64,000 nucleotides of DNA from Bolinopsis microptera (lineage: Eukaryota > Ctenophora > Tentaculata > Lobata > Bolinopsidae), in the NCBI RefSeq assembly GCF_026151205.1, contig NC_087077.1, positions 7,679,983 through 7,743,982 of the forward strand, read 5' to 3'. The notes beneath the pieces are model-generated. The model worked only from the letters and a program-made list of their open reading frames with translations. It was not told the origin of the DNA and did not search any database. Shown in pieces: positions 26,454 to 37,126 of this stretch (position 1 is the stretch's first letter; every line of letters begins with the position of its first letter). The position numbers were made by a program, and so were the translations under genes.

Positions 26454-29400
26454 CTCCCCTCATTAAGGAGGTATGTCCTGTCTGTTCTAAGAACATAGTC
26501 ATCGGCCAAACAATAGTTGAATGTTTTCACTGTGACTGCATAATGCACCATAAATGCTATCGCAAATCAAATCCAAATAGCCAATCTAATGAGTTTTACT
26601 GTACTCGTTGTATCCATTTAGACAAGGTTAAATACAACCCATTTAAACTACTCACTGACAATGACGACGACGACAACAACCTAGACGAATACACAACCAA
26701 AATCTCAAATACTTTAAATGATTGTAACTCATACACTGCATCTGACCTTACAAATATTCTCTGCAACCAAGTAAAGAAACAATCATCTATTCTCTTTCAA
26801 AATATTGATGGAAATAAATCAAATTTTGACAACCTTGCCATTGAAACCTGTAGGTACAAAACAAAATTCTCCGTAATAGCCCTAGCTGAAACCAACACTG
26901 GAAAAGAATTAAGCAATCTATTTCAGCTCGACGGTTATAATAGTTACTATCAGGACACAGCACCTTACAAACAAAAGGGCACTGGAGTAGCCCTTTATGT
27001 TGACGATAAATTAAATGCTACTGTAATTGAGAATATATCACAAGTCACAGAACATCTAGAAATACTTGTCTTATCATTAAGTAACGAAGATCAACCTGTT
27101 AATGTAGGTGTTTTGTATCGTCCACCAAGTGGCTGTATTTCCCAAGCTCTAGTTGAACTTTCTAACCTTCTTGATCACATGCCGAAGTTTAGTTATCTAG
27201 CTGGAGACTTTAATATCGATCTTCATGATAAAGATAACAAAAATGTTCAAAAATATGAAGAAATATTATTCAGTAAAGGATTTTGTCCGTTAATATCTAT
27301 TGTTACCCACGAAAAACCAGGCTGTAAAGCATCCTGCATAGATAACATTATTACTAACGATATTGAGAATGTGATTACTTCAGGCACCCTAAAAGAACGA
27401 ATAACTCATCACTCACCTATTTTTAACACATTTAACTGGAATGTTGAAGTCAACTCTGAAAAAACTTCTTTTAAACAATATTACGACTTCTGTCAATCAA
27501 ATGTTAACGGCTTCCTAGTGGATCTTGAAGATGAGCTTAAAACTAAAACAATCCACAACTTTACTGAATTCCATGACACTTACAAAAACTGCGTCGAAAA
27601 ATCGTTTAAACTAGAGACCCCGAAAACCTCTAAGAGAACTGTTCAGGTTAACCCTTGGATAACTCCCGGTCTCATTTGCTCAATTAATAATCAGCATAAA
27701 CTGTACGAAAATTGGGTTGAGATAAGAAATAGAAAATGTAAACTCGGGGAAACTGATAACAAGGGCGGCATTTGCCAGTGCCCTGAATGCTCACTAAAAC
27801 GTAGTCGCTACCTTATCTACAAAGAATACAGAAAAGTCCTAAAGAAAACACGTCAAACTGTGAAAACAGAATACTTCTCTGGTAAATTTGCTGAAAATAG
27901 CGGTGATAGTAAAAAGACCTGGGAACTAATAAATCGTATAAGAGGTAAACGGCGGCGTGAAATAAAGCCGCTGTTCACCATAGACAACGTTAAGATAACA
28001 AATAGAAGGATCATAGCAAACGAATTCAATAAATATTTTGTATCATTAGCCTCTGACCTAAATACCGCTTACAATGATCTTGGACAAATTAACATAAACA
28101 GTATACCTAGTTTCTATGATTATCTACCGCTTTCAAACACTTCCAGCATTTACATGCATGACTGCACAACAGACGAGGTTAGCAAAATCATATCTGAACT
28201 TAAAAATGGCAAGGCAAGTGACATACCGATTCATGTAATTAAGCAGTCCTCTAAAATAGTTACTCCTTTACTCACTGTACTGTATAACGAATGTATGAAA
28301 GATGGCATATTTCCAGATGACCTTAAAGTTGGAAGGATTAGTCCCATTTACAAGAAAGATAACCAGGAACTCCTTGAAAACTATAGACCTGTATCAACGC
28401 TAGCTGTGTTTGGTAAAATATTTGAAAAGATTATATTCAATAGATTATACAGCTTCTTTCATTCACAGAACTCCTTATATGAAAACCAGTACGGATTCCG
28501 TAAAAATCACTCGACCAGTTATGCCCTAAATTACTCAGTGAACCACGTAGAATCTTGCCTCAAGAAAAAACAACACGTTCTTGGAATATTTATTGATCTT
28601 AGTAAAGCCTTTGATACAATATCACATGAAAAGTTACTGCATAAGTTAGAAAATTATGGAATCCGTGGAAATGCAAATAACCTTATAGCAAGTTACCTGT
28701 CGAACAGATACCAGTATGTCTCGGTATTAGGTGAAGAATCCGAGAAACTTCCAGTAGTCTATGGAGTGCCGCAGGGGAGCTGTCTTGGTCCCTTACTTTT
28801 TATTATTTATATTAATGACATCCGTAACTCATCAATTATAGGAAAGTTTATACTATTTGCCGACGACACTAACATATTTATAGAAGACACATGTGTCAAA
28901 AGACTATACGAAAAAGGAAATGAAGTTCTATCATTTGTGTACAAGTATATGAAACTAAACTTATTACATATTAACATTAAGAAATGTTGTTTTATTCATT
29001 TTAAACCCTCACGGGCCAAAGAGGAAGTAGAAAATGACGAGAACATACTAACTTTAAATAATGTAGTTATTAAAAGAGTTCAAGAAGCTAAATTTCTAGG
29101 CGTTATTATTGACGACCAACTTAACTGGAAATCACATACGCAGTCACTTAACTCAAAACTTAAATGCGAAGTAGGAAAGCTGTGCAGAATACGACACATT
29201 GTCCCAAAGCAGTATTATAAGGATTTATATCATACTCTATTTGAATCACATTTAGGATTTGGAATATCTGTGTGGGGTGGTATTAGTAATAACCGACTTG
29301 AACCTATCTTTAAAACACAGAAAAAGTGTATAAGAATTCTGTTTGGGGAAAGAGAAGCTTACCTAGAGAAGTTTAAAACGTGTGCCCGAACACGACCTGT

Positions 29401-29803
29401 TGATAAGCAAAGACTGGGGGTGGACTTTTACCAAAAAGAACACTCCAAGCCCTTGTTTAAAACCCACAGGTTGTTGACGGTCCACAATCTGTACAAGTAC
29501 ACTTGTCTCTTAGAACTATTCAAAATTAATAAGTTAGAGGAACCATTATCACTGTACTCATCATTTAACAGGTCACCACGACGAGAGGATTATTTCATTA
29601 CATCACAACCATCCTCACAATTCATCTACCAATCATCCTACATGTGGAACAGCTGTCGACAAACATCAAGTAAGATAAGTTTTAATACTCCGACAAACGG
29701 GTTTAAGAATATATTGAAAATTGCCTTACGAGAATTGCAATTCAAGCATGATACACTTGATTGGTGTGAGCTTAATTTTGCCACAAATGAGCTCAAGTTC
29801 TGA
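26450..29803 (+). CDS. LINE ORF2: PHD finger, APE endonuclease, reverse transcriptase (1117 aa)
   Basis: The start is ATG at 26450, which shares ATGA with the ORF1 stop. Residues 9-54 form a Cys4-His-Cys3 PHD-type finger (CPVC, CFHC, HHKC, CTRC). The endonuclease covers about residues 110-330: ALAETNT with the catalytic Glu near 147, VLYRPPS, LAGDFNIDL near 251 and THHSPI. The RT spans about 580-860: YRPVSTLAVFGKIFEKIIF, GFRKNHST, IFIDLSKAFDTISH near 713, YGVPQGSCLGPLLFIIYIND, LFADDTN near 803 and KFLGVIIDDQL. There are no stops or frameshifts, so the enzyme could be active. The PHD finger may bind histone tails and guide integration; that is inference. Confidence 0.93.
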   Translation: MTPLIKEVCPVCSKNIVIGQTIVECFHCDCIMHHKCYRKSNPNSQSNEFYCTRCIHLDKVKYNPFKLLTDNDDDDNNLDEYTTKISNTLNDCNSYTASDLTNILCNQVKKQSSILFQNIDGNKSNFDNLAIETCRYKTKFSVIALAETNTGKELSNLFQLDGYNSYYQDTAPYKQKGTGVALYVDDKLNATVIENISQVTEHLEILVLSLSNEDQPVNVGVLYRPPSGCISQALVELSNLLDHMPKFSYLAGDFNIDLHDKDNKNVQKYEEILFSKGFCPLISIVTHEKPGCKASCIDNIITNDIENVITSGTLKERITHHSPIFNTFNWNVEVNSEKTSFKQYYDFCQSNVNGFLVDLEDELKTKTIHNFTEFHDTYKNCVEKSFKLETPKTSKRTVQVNPWITPGLICSINNQHKLYENWVEIRNRKCKLGETDNKGGICQCPECSLKRSRYLIYKEYRKVLKKTRQTVKTEYFSGKFAENSGDSKKTWELINRIRGKRRREIKPLFTIDNVKITNRRIIANEFNKYFVSLASDLNTAYNDLGQININSIPSFYDYLPLSNTSSIYMHDCTTDEVSKIISELKNGKASDIPIHVIKQSSKIVTPLLTVLYNECMKDGIFPDDLKVGRISPIYKKDNQELLENYRPVSTLAVFGKIFEKIIFNRLYSFFHSQNSLYENQYGFRKNHSTSYALNYSVNHVESCLKKKQHVLGIFIDLSKAFDTISHEKLLHKLENYGIRGNANNLIASYLSNRYQYVSVLGEESEKLPVVYGVPQGSCLGPLLFIIYINDIRNSSIIGKFILFADDTNIFIEDTCVKRLYEKGNEVLSFVYKYMKLNLLHINIKKCCFIHFKPSRAKEEVENDENILTLNNVVIKRVQEAKFLGVIIDDQLNWKSHTQSLNSKLKCEVGKLCRIRHIVPKQYYKDLYHTLFESHLGFGISVWGGISNNRLEPIFKTQKKCIRILFGEREAYLEKFKTCARTRPVDKQRLGVDFYQKEHSKPLFKTHRLLTVHNLYKYTCLLELFKINKLEEPLSLYSSFNRSPRREDYFITSQPSSQFIYQSSYMWNSCRQTSSKISFNTPTNGFKNILKIALRELQFKHDTLDWCELNFATNELKF

Positions 29804-31474
29804 TTTATGTGAGTTACTAAAATGACCATATATCTTTTCTCATACATATAACCACTGCACTCCAACCAAAAACATTACTTACACCATACTCCACAAATGA
29901 TATATATATATATATACACAAACATACTAGTACCGAGCAATCGCACTGTAAAACATGCTCACGATACACTCAAAATTGGAAATATTCAACGGCTTGTATA
30001 TGAAACTTACACTTACACTCAGTGTACACCCAGTGTTAACTAGTATTACACACTGGTAAACTCTACGTAACGCGCGAAAATAATAATTCTATGGCGTTTT
30101 CATTGTCACATTTCACCTCGACGGGATTAAACGCGCGCGCGCGTAACATCTTATCTTACTGCTATCTCAACGAATAAACACACAACGACTTTGACAATTG
30201 ACCGACGACTTAACGATTGTGAATTATGACGGACTTATCTGTATGGGTCAACTACTAAAACTGCATTGTATACTATCTTAATCATTATACTGGACATGAG
30301 ATGACGAAGTATCTTGAGCAGCACTTTATACCTCCACTTAGAACTTGATTAGTCACGAACAATAGAATCATTATAAATCAATACAATAAAACATCTTGAT
30401 CAATAAATGCCTAGCAGCACCAGACAGCAGCCGTGTACCTTTCTCGACTCCACGGAGTCCCTGATGGACTTTTGTTTACTTTTGTTAATAATTTGACCGC
30501 AACCTTTCTTTCTCGAAACACAAATCCTACTGTACTTCATTACAGTATTAAAATAATATAAAGCAAATCATGTGATTATATGACTACGAAATAGATCTAT
30601 AGACTTGTCCAAAATTTTTAATACCGTATTGATGGTTTTGAATTTTGTATATTGAATTTGAATGTGAAGCGTCTACTCTTCCCCCCCGGCAATTAATTAG
30701 AAAGTTAGATTAATGACAATAATTGCCAAATGACGTAGTAGATATAGATGTTCAATGTTGTAGAGTGATTTCAAGAGAAGTGGTCCACAGGGGTCCGAAA
30801 AAGCCGTACAGGCACTTGGGTCCTTATCCTTGTCACTAGTCCCAATTGGATTCACTTTACACAAAACATGAACGTTTACAATTTAGACGTACACATTGGC
30901 ACGATATTTATTAGAAAGCAAACAGTATAAAATAATACGTGCGTGCGCGGCTTGAGCCGCGCCGCATAACAATTTATGCGTTTATGGTTTAGGGGCTGGA
31001 GTACGCGTGTTTACAGATTAATGAATTGTTGCATTGTAAATATTTAAAGTTGACGATATATTATGATTTAATAGTAAATTTTTCAAAGCTGGCTTTGGAC
31101 TTAGGTAAAATTATAATTTATTTATTTAAAAGAAAAAACCACGGATAGTTTTAAATTTACATAGTCGTATAACTATAATCAAGTTAATCCTGTTTTCAAG
31201 AATGCGCGGCTTTGGCGGCCAGTTATTGACTTGTACATAAAATTGAATTTTAAATAGAAATGTGAATGTATTAAAATTTAAAACTTTCAAAACGGAGGCT
31301 TATAAATATTATTATATTATGATTGTAAAATAAAGGATAAAATTTTAAATTTGTTTCACTAAAATTTGTTTCACTATTAGTTCAAAAGCATTTATATCAT
31401 ATTTTGGGAACCCTCGCTCTTCAGATATATTTACTACCCGTCTAACCAAAGCTGAGTCAACAGACCAAAATATA
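29804..31474. other. Non-coding region after the LINE
   Basis: LINE 3' UTR, then AT-rich sequence with a TA run at 29898-29916, CpG-rich patches near 30070 and 30130, and C8 near 30690. No gene was recognised. Confidence 0.5.
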
Positions 31475-32235
31475 CAGGGTGGGCCAAAAGTCAGTACCCA
31501 TACGTTGGCCTTTATAGCTCAGTCACTGAGTGCCCAATTTAAATACTTCCTTCTGGTATGACTTAGTACCACCACTGGTTCGAGGAATTTGTCAACTCGA
31601 AAAATATTCGTGTTCATTTTTTTCAAATGGAGGTTCATTTTCACATTTATTTGATAGTTTGGATAGTCTGATCATGCTAAATGTTATTGAATTGTGTTTG
31701 GCCATTCGAATTACGTTTGTCCTGAAAGAATTAGAACTGTAGCTTCTCAGATGACCGAGATATGAAGCATAACGAGTTTATTCATTACGTGTGATCAGGT
31801 GATTGGTTTACCTAATCACGTGATAAGGTGACCCCGTGAACTACCCCGTTAAACATTATGGGAATTGTTAAGGGTGCCCAATTAAGGAATCGTGTCACGG
31901 TGTCACATAATCACCCAGTCAGTATTGTTAACGAGATACAGAAAATGCTTGATAACTTCGTCATTTCTAATCCGTTTTGCCTCATGTTTTCAGATCATAT
32001 GCAACATTTGATAATCTACCGTCTCTGAAAAAATTAGGCGTTCAGCATGTTCAGAGAAAACAATATAGGTGTTTTAATATTGAATGGGTGTGGTCTAAAA
32101 TATTCGAATTTTCAAATTTTGACGACCAGTAACCAGTAAGTACAGTATGCCATCTGCAAAGCAACAGCTCTCAAATATACCACACGGCGGAGCTATTAAG
32201 GCCAACGTATGGGTACTGACTTTTGGCCCACCCTG
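31475..32235. mobile_element. TA-flanked TIR DNA transposon, non-autonomous, 761 bp
   Basis: Terminal inverted repeats of about 45 bp begin CAGGGTGGGCCAAAAGTCAG on each end and differ by very few bases. TA is present on both sides (31473-31474 and 32236-32237), as for Tc1/mariner-like transposition. No transposase frame is inside. A truncated second copy lies at 57420-57745. Confidence 0.88.
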
Positions 32236-32237
32236 TA

Positions 32238-33040
32238 TATATATGTATATTTTGTGAATTTTTTATCACTTGTTGATCCAAATTTAGAAAGAAAATTATT
32301 CAAACAATATACACATAATATAACAATTACCCTATATAAAAATTCAATATAAAAATTCAATATAAATTCAATACCTACTAAATAAAATTTATAAACACCC
32401 TTTAAGTAGTATAAGTAAGCCAGTTTAAAATTTTGGTACTTTAAAGTTTTATTCCTTGGCTAATAACCCAAGACTATAACAGGTGACCAAGCTCGGTTTG
32501 ACGTATCTGCTAGAGGAGTTTGGACTCAATTTGATAAGACCTTTCTTGACATAAGGGTTTCACACCCCAATTGCTTATCAAACAGGACCTAAACTCTTCA
32601 AGAAGTATACGAAGAGAACGAAAAGGAGAAGAAGGATAAGTACTTGGAGAGAGTGTTGAACGTAGAGAAGGATAGTTTTTAATATTGGTAACATTAATGA
32701 ATTGTAATTGATTGATTTTCGTGCACATACAGAATGAATGGTTAATAATTTAATATATATGTAGACCAAGCTCTGTGCACGGGATGCTTCCTGGAAGAAT
32801 CCAGTTCTTTTAGCGGGGCACCCTACCTAAAGCCAAATTGAGATATAATAATCATATTCCTAGGGAAATAATCAGAAATCGAATACCAATCAAATAATAT
32901 GATATGTAATTGATTGATATGTAATATTTAGGCCTGTGGCCAGTTTTCACAACGTAGAGAAGGCCACTTTCACCCCAGCCGTATTTCTCTCAACTGGAGG
33001 CATGTCCAAAGAATGTAAGCGGTTTCTAAATTGAGTGGCA
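32238..33040. other. Non-coding spacer
   Basis: AT-rich; no gene or defined repeat recognised between the TA-flanked element and the SINE. Confidence 0.5.
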
Positions 33041-33044
33041 GACC

Positions 33045-33405
33045 TTTTTTTTTTTTATCTAGACACTTATTTTACTTCGATGTATTCCAACAGCCACAAT
33101 GTTACACAAGTGCAACCAGCCAATTACAGGAAGCCGAAGGATCTTTTTTGGCCAGTGACGGTTAAGGTAGTGTGTACCATACTTTCTTCGTCCGAGACTT
33201 TGCTGCAATGTGCAGCTCCTCATTTAACCCTCACACCGGATTTCTCGAGTATTCGGCTGAGTAGACCGGGGGGCTGCATAGACCACTCATGATCCTTAGC
33301 TGAACGTCGACGACGCTCACCCCACGACCAGGCAGTCAGTGGGTTTCGAACTCGCAACCTAACGATTGTAAGACAGGCGTTCTAACCAACTGCGCTACCT
33401 GGCTG
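33045..33405 (-). mobile_element. tRNA-derived SINE-like element
   Basis: On the - strand the 5' end has an RNA polymerase III A box-like TAGCGCAGTTGGTTAGAACG and, about 30 nt on, a B box-like GCGAGTTCGAAACC. About 280 nt of unrelated body and an A12 tail (T run 33045-33056 on the + strand) follow. The anticodon arm does not pair properly, so this is not a tRNA gene. I could not find convincing target duplications. Confidence 0.65.
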
Positions 33406-33447
33406 TTGGAAAGGAAAAGAAAAGAGAGGTATTGCGATGTGGTAAGA

Positions 33448-33732
33448 CATGTAAGGACAAGAATAATATTCGCTATGTTAAGAACCGCACTCATAGCTCT
33501 ACGAGGGTACAGAAGAAAAAAAATGGACAGCAAATATGAGACTCCACTATCAGTAGTCTCTTATAACCTCATCCCTGCCCCTATGATGGAGTAGATGTGT
33601 ATATATCTAATTGTTGATATTTCATATTATATAATATTGGTAGCAGTGGACAATTTCCGTTACCTCTGTATTGTGCTCTGCCAATTGCAACACTTGAATT
33701 ACTTTATTGTATATAATACTGTTTGACATTTT
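33448..33732 (+). mobile_element. Dispersed repeat R1, copy 2
   Basis: Closely matches 17727-18020, including the C-terminal peptide frame ending in PAPMME and TAG and the following AT-rich tail. The few differences inside the peptide suggest descent from a common element. The family was not recognised. Confidence 0.65.
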
Positions 33733-33810
33733 TTATTCCTTGGCAATTTTTTTATTTCTTTAATACTGGTCAAAAAGCCATAAAAGCATTAAACATGTTT
33801 CAACTGAATA

Positions 33811-34099
33811 CAGTGGCGTAACGTTGCCTGTTGGCGCCCCCCTGCCGAAAAGGCGCCCCCCTGTTGGCGCCCCCTCCCCTTTTGGTGCCCCTCCCTAAAA
33901 TTGAGCAAATTAGGTGATTTTAGAGGATATGCCGGTAAAAATCTCTAAAAAAGTGTGTATCTAGAGCAAAACGCGCAGTTTTGCTAGTACTTTATTTAAG
34001 TTTTCGAAATTGTCCCACATTCAAACGACGATTTGGCACCCCCCCAAGACGGCGCCCCCCTGCACAGCGGGGTCAGCGGGGCCCTTCGTTACGCCACTG
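33811..34099. mobile_element. hAT-type MITE, copy C, with 8-bp TSD
   Basis: 289 bp with CAGTGGCGTAAC and GTTACGCCACTG ends, very similar to copy A. Flanks are ACTGAATA on both sides (33803-33810 and 34100-34107). Confidence 0.92.
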
Positions 34100-34228
34100 A
34101 CTGAATATCTCTTGCAGTGTTTGTGGAAAGTCCTATTAAAGTTGATGTTGTAGTGTCAGTAAAATGGTTACCGATATGTATATACCCACATATTGATTCT
34201 CATGATATTGTGTATAACATCTGCATCT

Positions 34229-34502
34229 TTCTATAGCTGACGATGTGAGGGTACTTGTGCGATTCCAGCATGTTTAATTATTTGATGGCTTGATATAAAA
34301 ATGGTGTTAATGAATCCTGTAAATTACGTATTATATGCTCTTGTTAGCTTCACCTTGAATCCTTTCTATAGCTGACGATGTGAGGGTACTTGTGCGATTC
34401 CATCATGTTTAATCATTTGATGGCTTGATATAAAAATGGTGTTAATGAATCCTGTAAATTACGTATTATATGCTCTTGTTAGCTTCACCTTGAATCCTTT
34501 AA
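34229..34502. repeat. Two tandem copies of a 145-bp repeat
   Basis: The sequence beginning CTATAGCTGACGATGTGAGG at 34231 starts again at 34376, with only a few substitutions between copies. It includes the word TGAGGGTACT also seen in the satellite at 58.6 kb, probably by chance. Confidence 0.88.
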
Positions 34503-36904
34503 CAATCTCAATATTACTTTGTAGGTGGTTCTGATAGGTTGTTTGTTTCGCAAGCTTTCATGTAACTTGTGTCAATCATCTTTTGATGGTATGGTGAATA
34601 TCTTTCGATTAATTGCTGTATCTTTTTTGTTTATTTATGTATTTATTAGAAGGGTGAGAATCCCTGCCACGTTTTTGGTCAGTTTCGCCGGGGCTCATGT
34701 CTTTCCTCGAGAGAGCATTAGTGTCTACAGAAAAACTGACAAATCCTAGCGAAGTCCAATCCGAACCACATCTTCCATTAGAGGTGGTGCTGGGTCAGCT
34801 GGTTACTGAACGGATTGGCCTGGAGAATGGCATAGTCCTGTTACTCTCAAGTTAACCATAGAGGGGAACAGGCGCTGTTCGCTCACGGCTGGTTCTTGGA
34901 GCCAACACCCTCAGCCCCTCAGAAGTGGGAGCACTGTCGTTGGTGGCTCACCCAGATAACAGACAGTGTCTCTCCTTTTTTCTTCTTGGACTTGCATTGT
35001 TGCTGGTGAGTCAGCCAGTAGCAATGCAGCATCTCACTCACTCAATCACCTCAGCAGTTCGGTCCCTTTTCTGTTTGATTACTAGTCTCACCTGGTTCTT
35101 GACCTGTCGCCCTCAGACCTACAGAGGTGGGTGCACTGTCGGTGGCCTGTCACCCAGGTTGTCGGTGGTATCTCTCCCTCTGCCTCCCCTTTGGACATGC
35201 ATTGTTGCTGGTGAGTCAGCTGGCAGCAGTGTACCATACTATTGCGTGTTTACTAATCCCCTCTTAGCTTCCAGGCTAAACTAAAATTATAAACCAACAG
35301 AAGCAGGATAGAAGCAAGAAATCATCAGTAGCCCCTCAACTTAACGAAGACTGATATCAACCGCTCTGGTACAAGCAACTCTGATAAAGTACGACACTGC
35401 TGCTTCTCTGGGAAGTCAGCACCAACAGAAATGGGGACACTCTCTGATATGAGTGCTGGAATTCTCAGCCGTTTTACTCTACAGGCTAAGTTTCTTGTTA
35501 TAATTCTATTGCTCTGTTCTTTCATTTGTATTCTGTCTCACTCTACTGCATATTGTAGATCGTCAGCATTCATAGAACCAGGGTCTCAGTTACAGTCCTT
35601 CAGTTTGTTGACTAGACACACTTTTTGCATCATCTTTCGGTTTTTGACGGCGTTTAGAACACATCTTGTTTTCTCGATCGTTACTTGCCTCCGTATTGGC
35701 TGCTAAACTAAAATTATAAACTAACATTCGTTCCACCCCCTTGTGTGTATACTAACACCCCTAGATTCCCAGGAACAGGCATAAATATCTACAGAAATCA
35801 AAGCCAAACAGACAGACAGCTACTCAGCCACAATGCAGGACAACAGATACTGCTCTGAACCAAGGATAAGTCTGATGGATACAGCTCACGTCTCCCTAGA
35901 CATTCGCACAGATTACAAGAATGCCAACATCAGACATCACGTCTCTTATTAAGACAAAGCTCAACTCTCTATCCAAGTTCCTGAAATCAGAGTTGTCTAA
36001 CTGAGATTCGCAGTCAGACATGCATTATACCCCCCTCGACCAACCCATCTACTAATCCGTGTCTACAGGCAAGAAATTGATCTCGTCATTTGTAATATAA
36101 TATGAAATATTATATACCTATTGAAATTCTCATCCTCCACATCATACAAAAAAGAACGGCCCATGGCCATACACCACATATCAAAGAGAAAGGCCTCCGG
36201 CCAGACATATCAGACCTAACATGATCTATTTTCCTTAAAAGCCCATGTTTATATAAAGTTTTAGCGTGTAAAATTGATTCACTTTACTTACTTGTTTATA
36301 AATTTTACCTCGAACCATGCTTTCACAGAATTAAAATATTACCACACGACAGGGCGACTGTTTTCCAAAACTGGTTACATTCTTCCCTCAAGGCGCAGCT
36401 CCTACACCTGGTAAATTCCACTCTAATAGCACAACCTCTCAAACAGACTCACCGAAGTAATCTTCAGCCATCAAATGCGAAGGGACTATAGCACCGCTGT
36501 CAAACCTGATCATGTTACAAGGCATGACTTTTCTGCCACTACTTCATCATTATAGATTAGTGATTACTTAGTGTGTAGATGAAACGATATGAGTGTAGCA
36601 CACACTGGCTTATCAATGAATGATTGATTCATCCTATCAGCGTTATCTTGATTCGAATTGAGATTGCTATATTAAATTTTTCCTTTATTTTACGTAACGC
36701 GCGAACGCCATTTGAGCACAGTATGTGCTAATAGTCTCGCTGTCAATCCTTTAATACGTTTTGCGCGCTAGCTACTCTGGTAGCGCGCATGGCGGGTAAT
36801 TTTATTATCTATTGTGTCAACTTTTTATTCAGTTTTATTCATTTAAACGATGTTAATCATTTGAAACGACTTTACTAGAATTTGTCAACGAAGAAGAACT
36901 CTAA
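34503..36904. other. Non-coding region with diverged internal duplications
   Basis: Two diverged copies of a segment containing TGCATTGTTGCTGGTGAGTC at about 34920-35040 and 35130-35240. GCTAAACTAAAATTATAAAC occurs near 35275 and 35703. It looks like old transposon UTR sequence. Open frames of up to 119 codons here lack any protein signature. Confidence 0.5.
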
Positions 36905-37126
36905 ATTGTTACCACAGCAACCATTCAATGTTGCCATAGAAACTACACACTCTTAACATAGCAACCACACACGGTTACCGTAGCAACTCCAAATCACTAC
37001 CTAGCAACTAAACACTGCTACCATAATAACTACATACTGATACTATAGCAACTACACACTGTTACCATAGCAACTACACACTGATACCATAGCAACTACA
37101 CACTGTTACCATGGCTACTACACACT
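36905..37126. repeat. 22-bp minisatellite, left block
   Basis: Degenerate units of ACCATAGCAACTACACACTG type, best conserved from about 37040. The array is cut by the LINE at 37127-39469 and resumes at 39470. Confidence 0.85.

Larger units (their letters stand above)
25773..29803 (+). mobile_element. CR1/L2-like LINE with esterase-like ORF1 and PHD-finger ORF2
   Basis: A + strand element made of ORF1 (to 26453) and a fully open 1117-codon ORF2 (26450-29803) joined by an ATGA overlap. The 5' and 3' edges are not defined: the 5' side abuts the oppositely oriented LINE within about 700 bp, and the 3' UTR continues past 29803 toward a TA run at 29898-29916. A related C-terminal fragment occurs at 40006-40701. 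Confidence 0.9.

Noticed and set aside
33330-33405. tRNA gene on the - strand
   Set aside because: A and B boxes are present but the anticodon stem does not pair and the segment continues into a poly(A)-ended body, so SINE is the better call.
34925-35284. 119-codon frame as a membrane protein
   Set aside because: Hydrophobic stretches only; no ATG start, and it lies in diverged duplicated non-coding sequence.
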